Shown in pieces: positions 1 through 6,560 of a stretch of 14,085 nucleotides of DNA. Location: contig DDXT01000013.1 in assembly GCA_002347755.1 (NCBI GenBank), positions 1 through 14,085 of the forward strand, given 5' to 3'. Under the pieces are notes generated by a model. It searched no databases. It was not told the DNA's origin and worked only from the letters and a program-made list of their open reading frames with translations. The stretch comes from Caryophanales bacterium UBA2253 (GTDB lineage: Bacteria > Bacillota_I > Bacilli_A > ML615J-28 > CAG-698). The position numbers and the translations under genes were made by a program. Each line of letters opens with the position of its first letter. Position 1 is the first letter of the stretch.

Positions 1-52
1 CCCCATAACTTTATTATACGAATTAAATAAGTAAATAATCGGGAGGAAAAAT

Positions 53-1345
53 ATGAAAAAATTGAAAATAGCCATCATCGGCATCGGGAGCACGTACTCG
101 CCGGAACTGATTGAAGGCTTCATCAACAAAAAAGACTCGCTGCCTTTGGGTGAATTGTACCTGATGGACATCGATGACCGAAAACTGCGGATCGTCGGCG
201 GTTTATCTGAAAGAATGATCAAAGCGGCCGGGCTGGACTGCCAAGTGGTTCTGACCAAATCCCTTGATGATTCGCTTAAGAACGCCGATTTCGTGCTGGG
301 TCAGATCAGAGTGGGAAAACTCCCCGCCCGGCTCCTGGACGAAAAAATACCCCTTAAATACGATTTGATCGGCCAAGAGACCAATGGGATCGGCGGATTC
401 TTCAACGGGATGCGAACCATCCCCGCCATTTTCGAAATTGTGAAGAAAATGGAAGTTTTATGTCCGAACGCCTGGCTGATCAACTTTTCCAATCCGTCGG
501 GAATGATCTGCGAAGCGGTCCTCAATTATACGAAGATCAAGATGCTGGGACTGTGCAATGTTCCGATCAACATGATCGACGGCGTCAAAAAGAAACTGAA
601 TCTTCCGAACGCCGAAGTGGAATATGTTGGGTTGAACCATCTGACTTGGATCACCGCCATCCGCGATGGTGGCAAAGACTATTTGCAAGAAGCCATTGCC
701 CAGGGACTTTCCAGCGAAGCCATGAAGAACATTCCGGCCAGCGGGTTTTCGGCCGAGCTGATCCATACCGTCGGAGCCATTCCGTCTTCTTATTTGGAAT
801 ATTATTATTTCAAAGATCAAAAACTGGCCAAAGCCAAAGAAGCCCCGAAATCCCGGGCCGAGATCGTCATGGAGATCGAAGAACAGCTGTTGGAAATGTA
901 TTCCAATCAAGAGATGCACACCAAACCGGAACTGCTGTCCAAACGAGGAGGAGCAAGATATTCGGAAGTTGCCATCAATTTGGTCGATTCCATCCATAAC
1001 AACAAAGGCGACGTGCAGGTCGTGAATTGTAAGAACCAAGGCGCCATCGATTTCATGGGTGATGACGATGTCGTGGAGATCAGCGCGGTCATCGATAAAA
1101 ACGGAGCGCATCCGATCCCTGCCCATTTCCAAAACGAACACATCAGAGAATACATGCTCATGATCAAAGCTTATGAAAAGCATGCGGTCAAAGCCGCGGT
1201 GTTCGGCGATGAAGAAGAAGCCATGCGAGCTTTGCTCATCAATCCTTTGATTTTTGATTACAAGAAAGCTTACCCATGCTTCCAAGAAATGAAAGAAGTC
1301 TTCAAACCATATCTACCGGAATTCTTTAAGGAGAAACAGGCATGA
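53..1345 (+). CDS. GH4 family 6-phospho-beta-glucosidase (NAD+/Mn2+-dependent)
   Basis: This 430-residue cytoplasmic enzyme belongs to glycoside hydrolase family 4. Members hydrolyse phosphorylated disaccharides imported by PTS transporters, by an NAD+-assisted redox/elimination route needing a divalent metal. Visible marks are the N-terminal Rossmann motif GIGSTYSP (residues 10-17), an invariant NPSG (147-150), the metal ligands Cys168 in CNVP and His196 in GLNHL, a tyrosine cluster EYYYF near 250 that fits the catalytic base, and the family signature GGARYSEVAI (299-308). The length is typical for the family. The start follows a strong GGGAGG ribosome site at 41-46. The stop overlaps the next gene in an ATGA, so the two are translationally coupled. 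The 52 bases upstream are AT-rich and any -35 box would lie outside the window. The CNVP/GLNHL pattern favours the 6-phospho-beta-glucosidase (CelF/LicH) branch over alpha-glucosidases or alpha-galactosidases. The exact substrate is inferred, not shown. Confidence 0.93.
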   Translation: MKKLKIAIIGIGSTYSPELIEGFINKKDSLPLGELYLMDIDDRKLRIVGGLSERMIKAAGLDCQVVLTKSLDDSLKNADFVLGQIRVGKLPARLLDEKIPLKYDLIGQETNGIGGFFNGMRTIPAIFEIVKKMEVLCPNAWLINFSNPSGMICEAVLNYTKIKMLGLCNVPINMIDGVKKKLNLPNAEVEYVGLNHLTWITAIRDGGKDYLQEAIAQGLSSEAMKNIPASGFSAELIHTVGAIPSSYLEYYYFKDQKLAKAKEAPKSRAEIVMEIEEQLLEMYSNQEMHTKPELLSKRGGARYSEVAINLVDSIHNNKGDVQVVNCKNQGAIDFMGDDDVVEISAVIDKNGAHPIPAHFQNEHIREYMLMIKAYEKHAVKAAVFGDEEEAMRALLINPLIFDYKKAYPCFQEMKEVFKPYLPEFFKEKQA

Positions 1346-2352
1346 AGAAACTGATTTTGGGAGTTGACGGCGGTAATTCAAAAACCGATTACTTCTTGTT
1401 TGATACGGAAGGCAATTTCGTGGATTATCAGCGGGGACCGACCTGCAGCCACGAAGCCTTCAAAGAAGGCTACCTCGGAGCTTACGAAGCCTTAAAAAAA
1501 GTCTTGGAACCGTTTTTTTTCCGAAATGACCTCAAAGCGTCGGAACTGAAGGCGGCCGTGTTCGGTTTGGCGGGAGTCGATACTCCGATCCAGAAAACCA
1601 ACATGGAACAAGTCATCACCGATCTGGGGTTTGTTAACTTCAAAGTGGTGAATGATTCGTTTCTGCCGGTCAAAGCCGCGACCTCCAAAGGCTACGGCGT
1701 TTGTTCGATCAACGGGGCGGGAACCTCCAGCGGCGGGATTGATTTCTTTGGCCATTATTTGCAAGTCGGAGGCATCGGGGCCATCGTGGGCGACGAAGCC
1801 GGCGGTTTTTACATTGCCCGGGCCGCCGTCCGCGCCTGCTATGACGAACAGTACCGGTTCGGGAAACCGACCAGTCTTTCGAAGATCGTCATGGAGATGC
1901 TCGGAGTCACCGATAAATATTATCTGATGGAAGCCATCAGCACCCAGGCCGTCACCAAGAAATTGGATTACAACGCCCTGACGCTGGCGGTCTTTTCCGA
2001 AGCCGGAAAAGGCGACTCGGAAAGCATCCGGATCCTGCGCGAGGTCGGGGAGAATACCGCCCGCTCCGCCGGTGGAGTGGTGGTCAATCTGGATTTCGCG
2101 GGTACCCCCGAAATCGTTTTGGCGGGCAGCGTTTGGGTAAAAGGCGCCTCGCCGGTCATGAAAGAAGCTTTCGGAAACACCATTGCCAAGCTGACCAAAA
2201 AAGAATGCAAGATCATCGTTCTGAATGTTCCGCCGGCGACCGGAGCCGTCATTTGGGCCATGGAGATCGCCAACGGGGAATTCCCGGCCCAGAGCGTTCG
2301 CGATTATGTCATCAACAGCGTGAAAGAGCAGCTGAGCAAAATTGAAAGATAA
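1342..2352 (+). CDS. BadF/BadG/BcrA/BcrD-type sugar kinase (N-acetylglucosamine kinase-like)
   Basis: This 336-residue protein has the ASKHA (actin/hexokinase) fold of the BadF/BadG family, whose single-domain bacterial members include N-acetylglucosamine, glucosamine and muramic-acid kinases. It shows a phosphate-1 loop DGGNSKTD (residues 9-16), FGLAGVD (74-80), the expected ND pair at 104-105, a phosphate-2 loop GAGTSSGG (125-132), GDEAGG (150-155) and the adenosine-motif AGSV (261-264). The start ATG overlaps the preceding stop (ATGA), with AAGGAG at 1328-1333. A natural reading is that the GH4 enzyme releases an unphosphorylated sugar from a phospho-disaccharide and this kinase phosphorylates it. 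Sugar specificity cannot be read from the sequence; glucose, GlcNAc, glucosamine or MurNAc are all possible. A CoA-reductase activator role, also known in this superfamily, is unlikely because the iron-sulphur cysteine motif is absent. Confidence 0.85.
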   Translation: MKKLILGVDGGNSKTDYFLFDTEGNFVDYQRGPTCSHEAFKEGYLGAYEALKKVLEPFFFRNDLKASELKAAVFGLAGVDTPIQKTNMEQVITDLGFVNFKVVNDSFLPVKAATSKGYGVCSINGAGTSSGGIDFFGHYLQVGGIGAIVGDEAGGFYIARAAVRACYDEQYRFGKPTSLSKIVMEMLGVTDKYYLMEAISTQAVTKKLDYNALTLAVFSEAGKGDSESIRILREVGENTARSAGGVVVNLDFAGTPEIVLAGSVWVKGASPVMKEAFGNTIAKLTKKECKIIVLNVPPATGAVIWAMEIANGEFPAQSVRDYVINSVKEQLSKIER

Positions 2353-2914
2353 TTTGAAGATCATCCTGGGGTCGAAATCCCCCAGAAGAAGAGAACTGCT
2401 GACCCAAATGGGATATAAGTTTTCCACCGAACCGATTGAGATCGACGAAGCCGTGGCCAGTTATGAAAATGTCCGGGACTATGTTCGTCAGATCGCCGCC
2501 CGGAAGGGACGGATCATCTCCCAAAAACATCCGGATGATCTGGTCATCTGCGCCGATACCATCGTGGCGCTCGGAGAAACCATTTTCGAAAAGCCGAAAG
2601 ACCAAGAAGATGCCCGAAGAATGATCAAAGCCTTAGCCGGCCGAAGCCATGATGTTTTCACGGCGGTTTTTCTGAAACTTGAAGAGCAAGAAAAAACTTT
2701 CATCGTTCGGACCCGGGTCGAGATCGACAGCATGACTGACGACGAGATTGAAGCCTATGTCAGCACCGATGAACCATATGACAAAGCCGGGGCCTATGCC
2801 ATTCAGGGCCAGTTCGGAAAATACATCAAAGGCATCCGCGGCGATTATTACAATGTCATGGGACTTCCGATCTGCCGGCTGCACCGGGAGATCGAAAAGT
2901 TCTTTGGTGAATGA
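2342..2914 (+). CDS. maf: Maf family nucleoside triphosphate pyrophosphatase (dTTP/UTP type)
   Basis: This 190-residue Maf/YhdE-type protein hydrolyses non-canonical or pyrimidine nucleoside triphosphates to the monophosphate and pyrophosphate. Some members inhibit septation when overexpressed. Every family block is present: GSKSPRRRELL (residues 10-20), ADTIV (71-75) with the catalytic Asp, KP (84-85), GRSHDVFTAV (100-109), DKAGAYAIQG (147-156) and GDYYNVMGLP (167-176). The glutamine in AIQG and the length fit the dTTP/UTP pyrophosphatase group. The only start giving a full N-terminus is a TTG at 2342. It lies 11 bases inside the preceding kinase gene and has only a weak purine-rich ribosome site, so translation probably depends on coupling to the kinase. 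A strong terminator follows five bases after the stop. Its position behind sugar catabolism genes looks like operon convenience rather than a shared pathway. Confidence 0.94.
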   Translation: MKDNLKIILGSKSPRRRELLTQMGYKFSTEPIEIDEAVASYENVRDYVRQIAARKGRIISQKHPDDLVICADTIVALGETIFEKPKDQEDARRMIKALAGRSHDVFTAVFLKLEEQEKTFIVRTRVEIDSMTDDEIEAYVSTDEPYDKAGAYAIQGQFGKYIKGIRGDYYNVMGLPICRLHREIEKFFGE

Positions 2915-2918
2915 AAGT

Positions 2919-2953
2919 AAAACAAAGACCTGATAATGGGTCTTTGTTTTTAT
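2919..2953 (+). terminator. Rho-independent terminator of the GH4-kinase-maf operon
   Basis: A 12-base perfect stem pairs AAAACAAAGACC (2919-2930) with GGTCTTTGTTTT (2939-2950) around an 8-base loop, and the downstream arm runs into a T-rich tract. It starts five bases after the maf stop codon. Confidence 0.9.
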
Positions 2954-2963
2954 ATTATGCCAG

Positions 2964-3033
2964 AGAGTTTTGGAAGTACACTGCCAAAAGTCTATGAAAT
3001 TGTTAACTTTTTGCAACACACTACCAAAAGTTT
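2964..3033 (+). repeat. Direct and inverted short repeats upstream of the first DUF4143 gene
   Basis: ACACTGCCAAAAGT (2978-2991) recurs 40 bases later as ACACTACCAAAAGT (3018-3031), 13 of 14 bases identical. The first copy is also the right arm of an imperfect inverted repeat: AGAGTTTTGG (2964-2973) against CCAAAAGTCT (2984-2993), 9 of 10 pairs. The repeats sit just upstream of the candidate promoter at 3035. They could be tandem operator half-sites, but this is inference from position only. Confidence 0.4.
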
Positions 3034-3034
3034 G

Positions 3035-3063
3035 TTGACAAAAGTCAACGCGAGTAGTAAACT
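3035..3063 (+). promoter_or_regulatory. Candidate sigma-A promoter of the first DUF4143 ATPase, with overlapping palindrome
   Basis: A perfect -35 box TTGACA (3035-3040) and a 4-of-6 -10 box TAAACT (3058-3063) are separated by 17 bases. Transcription would begin near 3070, just before the GGAGGGA ribosome site at 3074-3080, so the leader would be very short. The -35 box lies inside a perfect palindrome, GTTGAC-AAAA-GTCAAC (3034-3049), which would be a natural repressor site. The repressor is unknown. Confidence 0.5.
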
Positions 3064-3086
3064 GATATTAGATGGAGGGAGAAACA

Positions 3087-4289
3087 ATGATACCAAGACC
3101 GCAATATCTCGAACGGCTTATAGCCTTGAAAGATAAACAAATTATCAAAGTAATTTCCGGAATAAGAAGGTGCGGAAAGTCTTCGCTTTTAACGTTGTTT
3201 AAGGAATACTTGAAGAACGTAAATGTTACGGATGAGCAAATCATTTCCATCAATTTCGAAAATATCGAATTTGAAAGCTTAAAAGATTATCGATCTCTCT
3301 ATGATTTTGTGAATTCCCGGTTGACAAAAGAACAATCTTATTATGTGTTTCTTGATGAAGTACAGAATTGCGAACACTTCGAGAAAGCAATCGACAGCTT
3401 TTCCCTCAAGGAAAATGTTGACCTTTACCTGACCGGGTCAAATGCTTATCTGCTTTCTGGCGAGTTGGCAACACTTTTGTCCGGAAGGTATGTTGAGATA
3501 GAAATGTTGCCGCTTTCCTTCAAAGAATATTTGAGTTCGCTGAAAGACAAAACCGACATAGAGAGGAAATTTCGAGATTATTTGCGTTTTGGAGCTTTCC
3601 CTTATCTAACAAATTTACGTGACAACGAGGGCAGCATTAATGATTACCTGGACGGAATTTATCATTCAGTTTTAATAAAAGACATCATTACCAGAAATAA
3701 AATAAAAGATGTCATGGTTCTGGAAAATGTAATTAAATTTTTGTTCAATAATATTGGAAATATGGTTTCAACCAAAAAAATAAGCGATTCCCTGGCCGCG
3801 GACGGCCGGAAAGTCTCCCCCCATACCGTAGAAAATTATCTTTCTGCCCTGAAAAACAGTTACATTATTTATCAATCCGATCGTTATGACATTCGCGGAA
3901 AGCAGTATTTAAAATCTCTTGAGAAGTTTTACGTGGTCGATACCGGGCTGAGAAACTGCATAATTGGTTATAAAAACATTGATTCTGGTCACATTCTTGA
4001 AAATATCGTTTTTTTGGAACTGTTTCGCCGAGGATATAAGGTGGCAGTTGGGAAGACCCTTGATTCGGAAATCGATTTTGTGGCAACGAATCAATACGAC
4101 ACAATTTATGTTCAGGTTTCCCAAACGGTTAGGGATGCGAAAACCTTGGAAAGAGAACTGGAACCTTTGCGAGCCATAAACGATCACAACCCGAAATTAC
4201 TGTTAACAATGGACAATGATGTCAGTACCTCGTATGGGGGAATAAAAAAAGTAAATTTAATCGATTTTTTATTGGGAGAAAAATATTAA
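3087..4289 (+). CDS. AAA family ATPase with C-terminal DUF4143 domain (copy A)
   Basis: This 400-residue protein belongs to the AAA_14/DUF4143 group, common in several copies in anaerobes and archaea and without an established function. The N-terminal half is a P-loop ATPase: Walker A GIRRCGKSS (about 25-33), Walker B VFLDE (87-91) and a sensor-like LTGSNA (115-120) followed by LPLSFKEYL. The C-terminal half (about 195-345) has the DUF4143 blocks ending in GHILENIVFLEL, EIDFV (328-332) and YVQVS, a nuclease-like fold in which the usual catalytic lysine position is not conserved. An earlier in-frame ATG at 3072 exists, but it precedes and overlaps the ribosome site GGAGGGA (3074-3080). The ATG at 3087, six bases after it, is preferred. 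The gene stands alone between its own promoter and a strong terminator. It is visibly more AT-rich than the maf operon, which suggests acquisition. Confidence 0.9.
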   Translation: MIPRPQYLERLIALKDKQIIKVISGIRRCGKSSLLTLFKEYLKNVNVTDEQIISINFENIEFESLKDYRSLYDFVNSRLTKEQSYYVFLDEVQNCEHFEKAIDSFSLKENVDLYLTGSNAYLLSGELATLLSGRYVEIEMLPLSFKEYLSSLKDKTDIERKFRDYLRFGAFPYLTNLRDNEGSINDYLDGIYHSVLIKDIITRNKIKDVMVLENVIKFLFNNIGNMVSTKKISDSLAADGRKVSPHTVENYLSALKNSYIIYQSDRYDIRGKQYLKSLEKFYVVDTGLRNCIIGYKNIDSGHILENIVFLELFRRGYKVAVGKTLDSEIDFVATNQYDTIYVQVSQTVRDAKTLERELEPLRAINDHNPKLLLTMDNDVSTSYGGIKKVNLIDFLLGEKY

Positions 4290-4333
4290 TAACATTTGTC
4301 TTTTTAAAAAACTGGTCACTATGCCGGAAACAA

Positions 4334-4377
4334 AAAAACCTCAAAAAGAAAAGAAATATTCTTTTTGAGGTTTTTAT
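4334..4377 (+). terminator. Strong hairpin terminator after DUF4143 copy A (possibly bidirectional)
   Basis: A 17-base perfect stem (4334-4350 with 4359-4375) encloses an 8-base loop. The right arm ends in a T run, and the left arm starts with an A run that would serve as the T run on the minus strand. It can stop the ATPase transcript. On the other strand it lies just past the stop codon of the M42 gene remnant at 4384. Confidence 0.88.
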
Positions 4378-4383
4378 CATCGG

Positions 4384-4450
4384 TTATGCTTGCAAATATC
4401 CGATCAGCAGTTTCAAAGTGTTTTCGACCGCGTCGGAGTGAGATCTCTCC
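4384..4450 (-). pseudogene. Remnant of a second M42 peptidase gene: C-terminal 21 codons and stop
   Basis: These 67 bases align without gaps to 8329-8395, the 3' end of the intact M42 peptidase gene, with 61 of 67 identical. Read on the minus strand they encode the same last 21 residues (316-336 of the live protein, beginning ERSHSD and ending GYLQA) and the TAA stop. All six differences are synonymous, and the metal-ligand histidine of the SHSD motif is kept. Identity stops abruptly at 4450, where an RHS reading frame begins on the other strand. The neighbouring piece of the same gene lies at 6561-6623. A fragment this short cannot be functional. It records a former M42 copy here. Confidence 0.85.
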
Positions 4451-4516
4451 AATCTTCGAGAGTATACCTATGGTTATACAAGGTCATTAAAAGTTGAAAC
4501 GCTGTATGACCAAGAT

Positions 4517-5683
4517 ATGAGAGTTGAATACAATTATGATAGTAACGGTAACCGTACATCAAAAAAGTCCTTCACTCTTGGAAGTAGTACACCAAGTGAA
4601 ATCATTGACCTTGAATATAATGATGAAGAATGGAGAGATCGGCTTAAAAAGTATGGAGGAAAAGACATTCGATATGAGGATGCATGCCTAAGTAATCCTA
4701 CGTTCTATGGATATGGTTCACAAGGTATCATGTTCACATGGGAGGGAAGAAGACTCATAAACTATTCTGACAATACAAAGTCATTGAATATTTCCTATAT
4801 GTATGATGCAAAAGGATTTAGGGCAAAGAAAACCGTCAATGGCATAATAACTGCATATTCCTATGAAGGAAACAAATTAATCAGCGAACAAAAAGGAACC
4901 AATAAGAAATACTTTCTATATGATGAAAACGATCAATTATATGGAATTATTTATAATAATGTTGTTTATTATTATAATAGGGACATATTAGGGAATATTT
5001 TAGGAATTTTTGACAATTTTGGGAATGATGTGGTAAAATATGTTTATGATGCCTACGGTATTGTGTTCTTTGTTACGGGGACCATGGCTAATACATTAGG
5101 TAAAGATAATCCATTTATATACAAAGGTTATTACTATGATGTTGAGACATCACTATATTATTGTAACTCTAGATATTGTGTACCTGAATGGGGTAGATGG
5201 TTAAATGCTGATGATGTTAGTTATTTAAACCCTGAATCAGTAAAAAGCTTAAATTTATTTAGTTATTGTGGAAATAATCCAGTTATGGGTTATGATCCAA
5301 TGGGGACATTCAATTGGGGAAATTTTTGGAAAATTGCTGGTGGTGTTGCATTAATTGCTGGATTGGTTGCAGGAACAATACTAACAGGAGGCGCACTTTC
5401 TGTCATTCTTGCTGGAGCGGCAATAGGTGCAGTTGGTCGCGGAATTGGTGCTGGTATATCCACAGCAATATCTGGCGGAAGTTTTGATGACTTTGCAGAC
5501 TCCTTTTTGACTGGTACTATAACTGGAGCAATAAGTGGTGCTATTGCTTCCTCGCCATTGGGCGTTGCTGGGCAAATAGGTGCAAATGTAGCTATTGGTA
5601 TGGGAAGCTATGCTTTTACTCAAGCTATTGGCGGTAAAGATATTACTCTAGGAGGGCTTATTTCAAATGATGTATTTGGTTGA
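4517..5683 (+). CDS. RHS repeat-associated core domain protein, 5'-truncated orphan C-terminal part
   Basis: This 388-residue piece is the C-terminal end of an RHS/YD-repeat protein, a family of large shell-forming polymorphic toxins. YD-type repeats run from the N-terminus (EYNYDSNGNRT, SYMYDAKGFRAKK, KYVYDAYG). The hallmark core follows at about 202-233 (YKGYYYDVETSLYYC, then VPEWGRWLNADD), then CGNNPVMGYDPMG (251-263). After it comes a glycine-rich hydrophobic C-terminus with helix-like stretches (about 274-318 and 331-373). The reading frame is open upstream of the ATG back to 4442 and encodes more YD-like sequence from 4451 (YTYGYTRSLKVE), and no ribosome site precedes the ATG. The gene therefore lost its 5' part exactly where the M42 remnant ends. 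A TGA at 5681 interrupts the frame, which stays open to 5917. It is probably unexpressed or a silent recombination cassette, and a nonsense-mutated one. Confidence 0.85.
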   Translation: MRVEYNYDSNGNRTSKKSFTLGSSTPSEIIDLEYNDEEWRDRLKKYGGKDIRYEDACLSNPTFYGYGSQGIMFTWEGRRLINYSDNTKSLNISYMYDAKGFRAKKTVNGIITAYSYEGNKLISEQKGTNKKYFLYDENDQLYGIIYNNVVYYYNRDILGNILGIFDNFGNDVVKYVYDAYGIVFFVTGTMANTLGKDNPFIYKGYYYDVETSLYYCNSRYCVPEWGRWLNADDVSYLNPESVKSLNLFSYCGNNPVMGYDPMGTFNWGNFWKIAGGVALIAGLVAGTILTGGALSVILAGAAIGAVGRGIGAGISTAISGGSFDDFADSFLTGTITGAISGAIASSPLGVAGQIGANVAIGMGSYAFTQAIGGKDITLGGLISNDVFG

Positions 5684-5713
5684 ATTGGTGGTGCAATAGG
5701 CGGTTCGGGTCTT

Positions 5714-5917
5714 ATGTCCGGAAACACTGCTGCTAATGCATTTGTCGCCTTTGGTGGTAAAAATTTCCTTACAACTATGGCTACAAGTCTATTAACTACA
5801 TATGCAGTAAAGCATGTAGTTGCGGGAATGTTTACTAGTTCAATTCTTTCTGGTACGTACGGAAGAGTAGTTTATTTGTTAAATTTAAATCCGAATAATG
5901 ATTTTCTTGGCTTTTAA
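5714..5917 (+). pseudogene. Continuation of the RHS C-terminal tip after an in-frame TGA
   Basis: This 67-codon open stretch (MSGNTAANAF to NDFLGF) is in the same frame as the RHS gene. Only the TGA at 5681-5683 separates them, followed by ten sense codons (IGGAIGGSGL). The glycine-rich style continues across the stop, so the original tip was one polypeptide ending at 5917. No ribosome site lies in front of the ATG at 5714, so independent translation is unlikely. The segment is hydrophobic and glycine-rich, with no recognisable nuclease or other enzymatic motif. It may be the end of a membrane-active toxin domain, but that is inference. TGG is used for Trp throughout this frame and TGA is a genuine stop elsewhere in the window, so a nonsense mutation is the simplest reading. 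Confidence 0.7.
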
Positions 5918-5929
5918 GAGGTATGTGCA

Positions 5930-6316
5930 ATGAATAAAGAAATAGTAAGTAATGTTGGGCTTTTAGTGTTTTGGGTTTTGATGTTGATAGTATGCTATTT
6001 ATTTACTTTTTCAATAGATAAAAGCTTATATAAAAAATATAGACTCGTTCATATTGATGATAGACCCACAATGAAAATAAAAAAAATTCGCTGGCTATTT
6101 ACAAGATTCGATAAAACAGATCCTTGTGTAATTTTTAAAACAACTTTTATTTTTCAGTTAATAACAGTAATATTTTTTATAGTAATCATAGCTTCAAATG
6201 TTTTTTTATATTTTGTCAATGACACTGTGCAGAGTATTATAATTATTGTTTCTACTACATGTGTTGTAACATTTACAATATTTTTATCAAGAAAAGAAGA
6301 AAAGTTGAGAAAGTAA
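5930..6316 (+). CDS. Small three-helix membrane protein in the RHS immunity-gene position
   Basis: No known family was recognised for this 128-residue protein. Three hydrophobic segments are visible at about residues 8-28, 72-96 and 100-119. They are separated by a basic, cytosol-like stretch (about 31-71) containing SLYKKYRLVHIDDRP and KKIRWLFTRFDK, and the end is strongly basic (RKEEKLRK). The start has a good ribosome site AAGAGG (5916-5921), and the gene begins 12 bases after the end of the RHS tip. Small genes directly behind RHS C-terminal tips usually encode the cognate immunity protein. A membrane immunity protein would fit a membrane-acting toxin tip. This assignment rests on position and topology only. 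The gene is very AT-rich, like the RHS module. No clear terminator follows it. Confidence 0.65.
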   Translation: MNKEIVSNVGLLVFWVLMLIVCYLFTFSIDKSLYKKYRLVHIDDRPTMKIKKIRWLFTRFDKTDPCVIFKTTFIFQLITVIFFIVIIASNVFLYFVNDTVQSIIIIVSTTCVVTFTIFLSRKEEKLRK

Positions 6317-6560
6317 TTTTTGAAAAAAATTATTACTGAAAAGCTTAAAAAATGTACAAAACTCTATATTTGGGACAATTAGTAAAATAATCACTGTAGA
6401 TGTCAAGGATTAGGAACTATGTTAAACTATTTGTTTTCTCGTATTCTAGCGGTGATAAGCAATTATCCACTGATTGCATTCTCTTAGTATTATAATAACA
6501 TTCTCTCTATTTAAAAATTCCAATGTGAGCTTGTTTGTGATTTTCAAATCAATAATCATA
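6317..6560 (+). other. AT-rich non-coding right end of the RHS module
   Basis: About 240 bases with no convincing reading frame, ribosome site, strong hairpin or T-run terminator in either direction. The stretch stays AT-rich like the RHS module and ends exactly where similarity to the M42 gene resumes at 6561. No terminal inverted repeat or clear target duplication was found when comparing this end with the left junction at 4450/4451. The gene-free region continues to 6792 and holds the second M42 remnant and the promoter of the next gene. I see nothing definable in 6624-6719. Confidence 0.5.

Noticed and set aside
458..1285. Long minus-strand open frame opposite the GH4 gene, and similar long antisense frames opposite the kinase, hslO, lysS and M42 genes
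   Set aside because: They are shadows of GC-biased third positions in the real genes, with low-complexity His/Phe/Asp-rich translations and no ribosome sites.
3072..3086. Upstream in-frame ATG for DUF4143 copy A, adding five residues
   Set aside because: It overlaps and precedes the GGAGGGA ribosome site that is correctly spaced for the ATG at 3087.
5681..5683. Genome-wide TGA-as-tryptophan code
   Set aside because: TGA correctly ends the GH4, maf, hslO, YcxB-like and acidic-protein genes at family-appropriate lengths or right before terminators. Only the RHS frame has an internal TGA.
6440..6490. Weak inverted repeats around GTGATAAGCAATTATCCAC
   Set aside because: Pairing is imperfect and short in AT-rich sequence; there is not enough to call a regulatory site or RNA.
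4451..6560. RHS module as a classical transposon with terminal inverted repeats
   Set aside because: Comparing the two ends by eye gave no inverted repeats and no convincing target duplication, and no recombinase gene lies inside.
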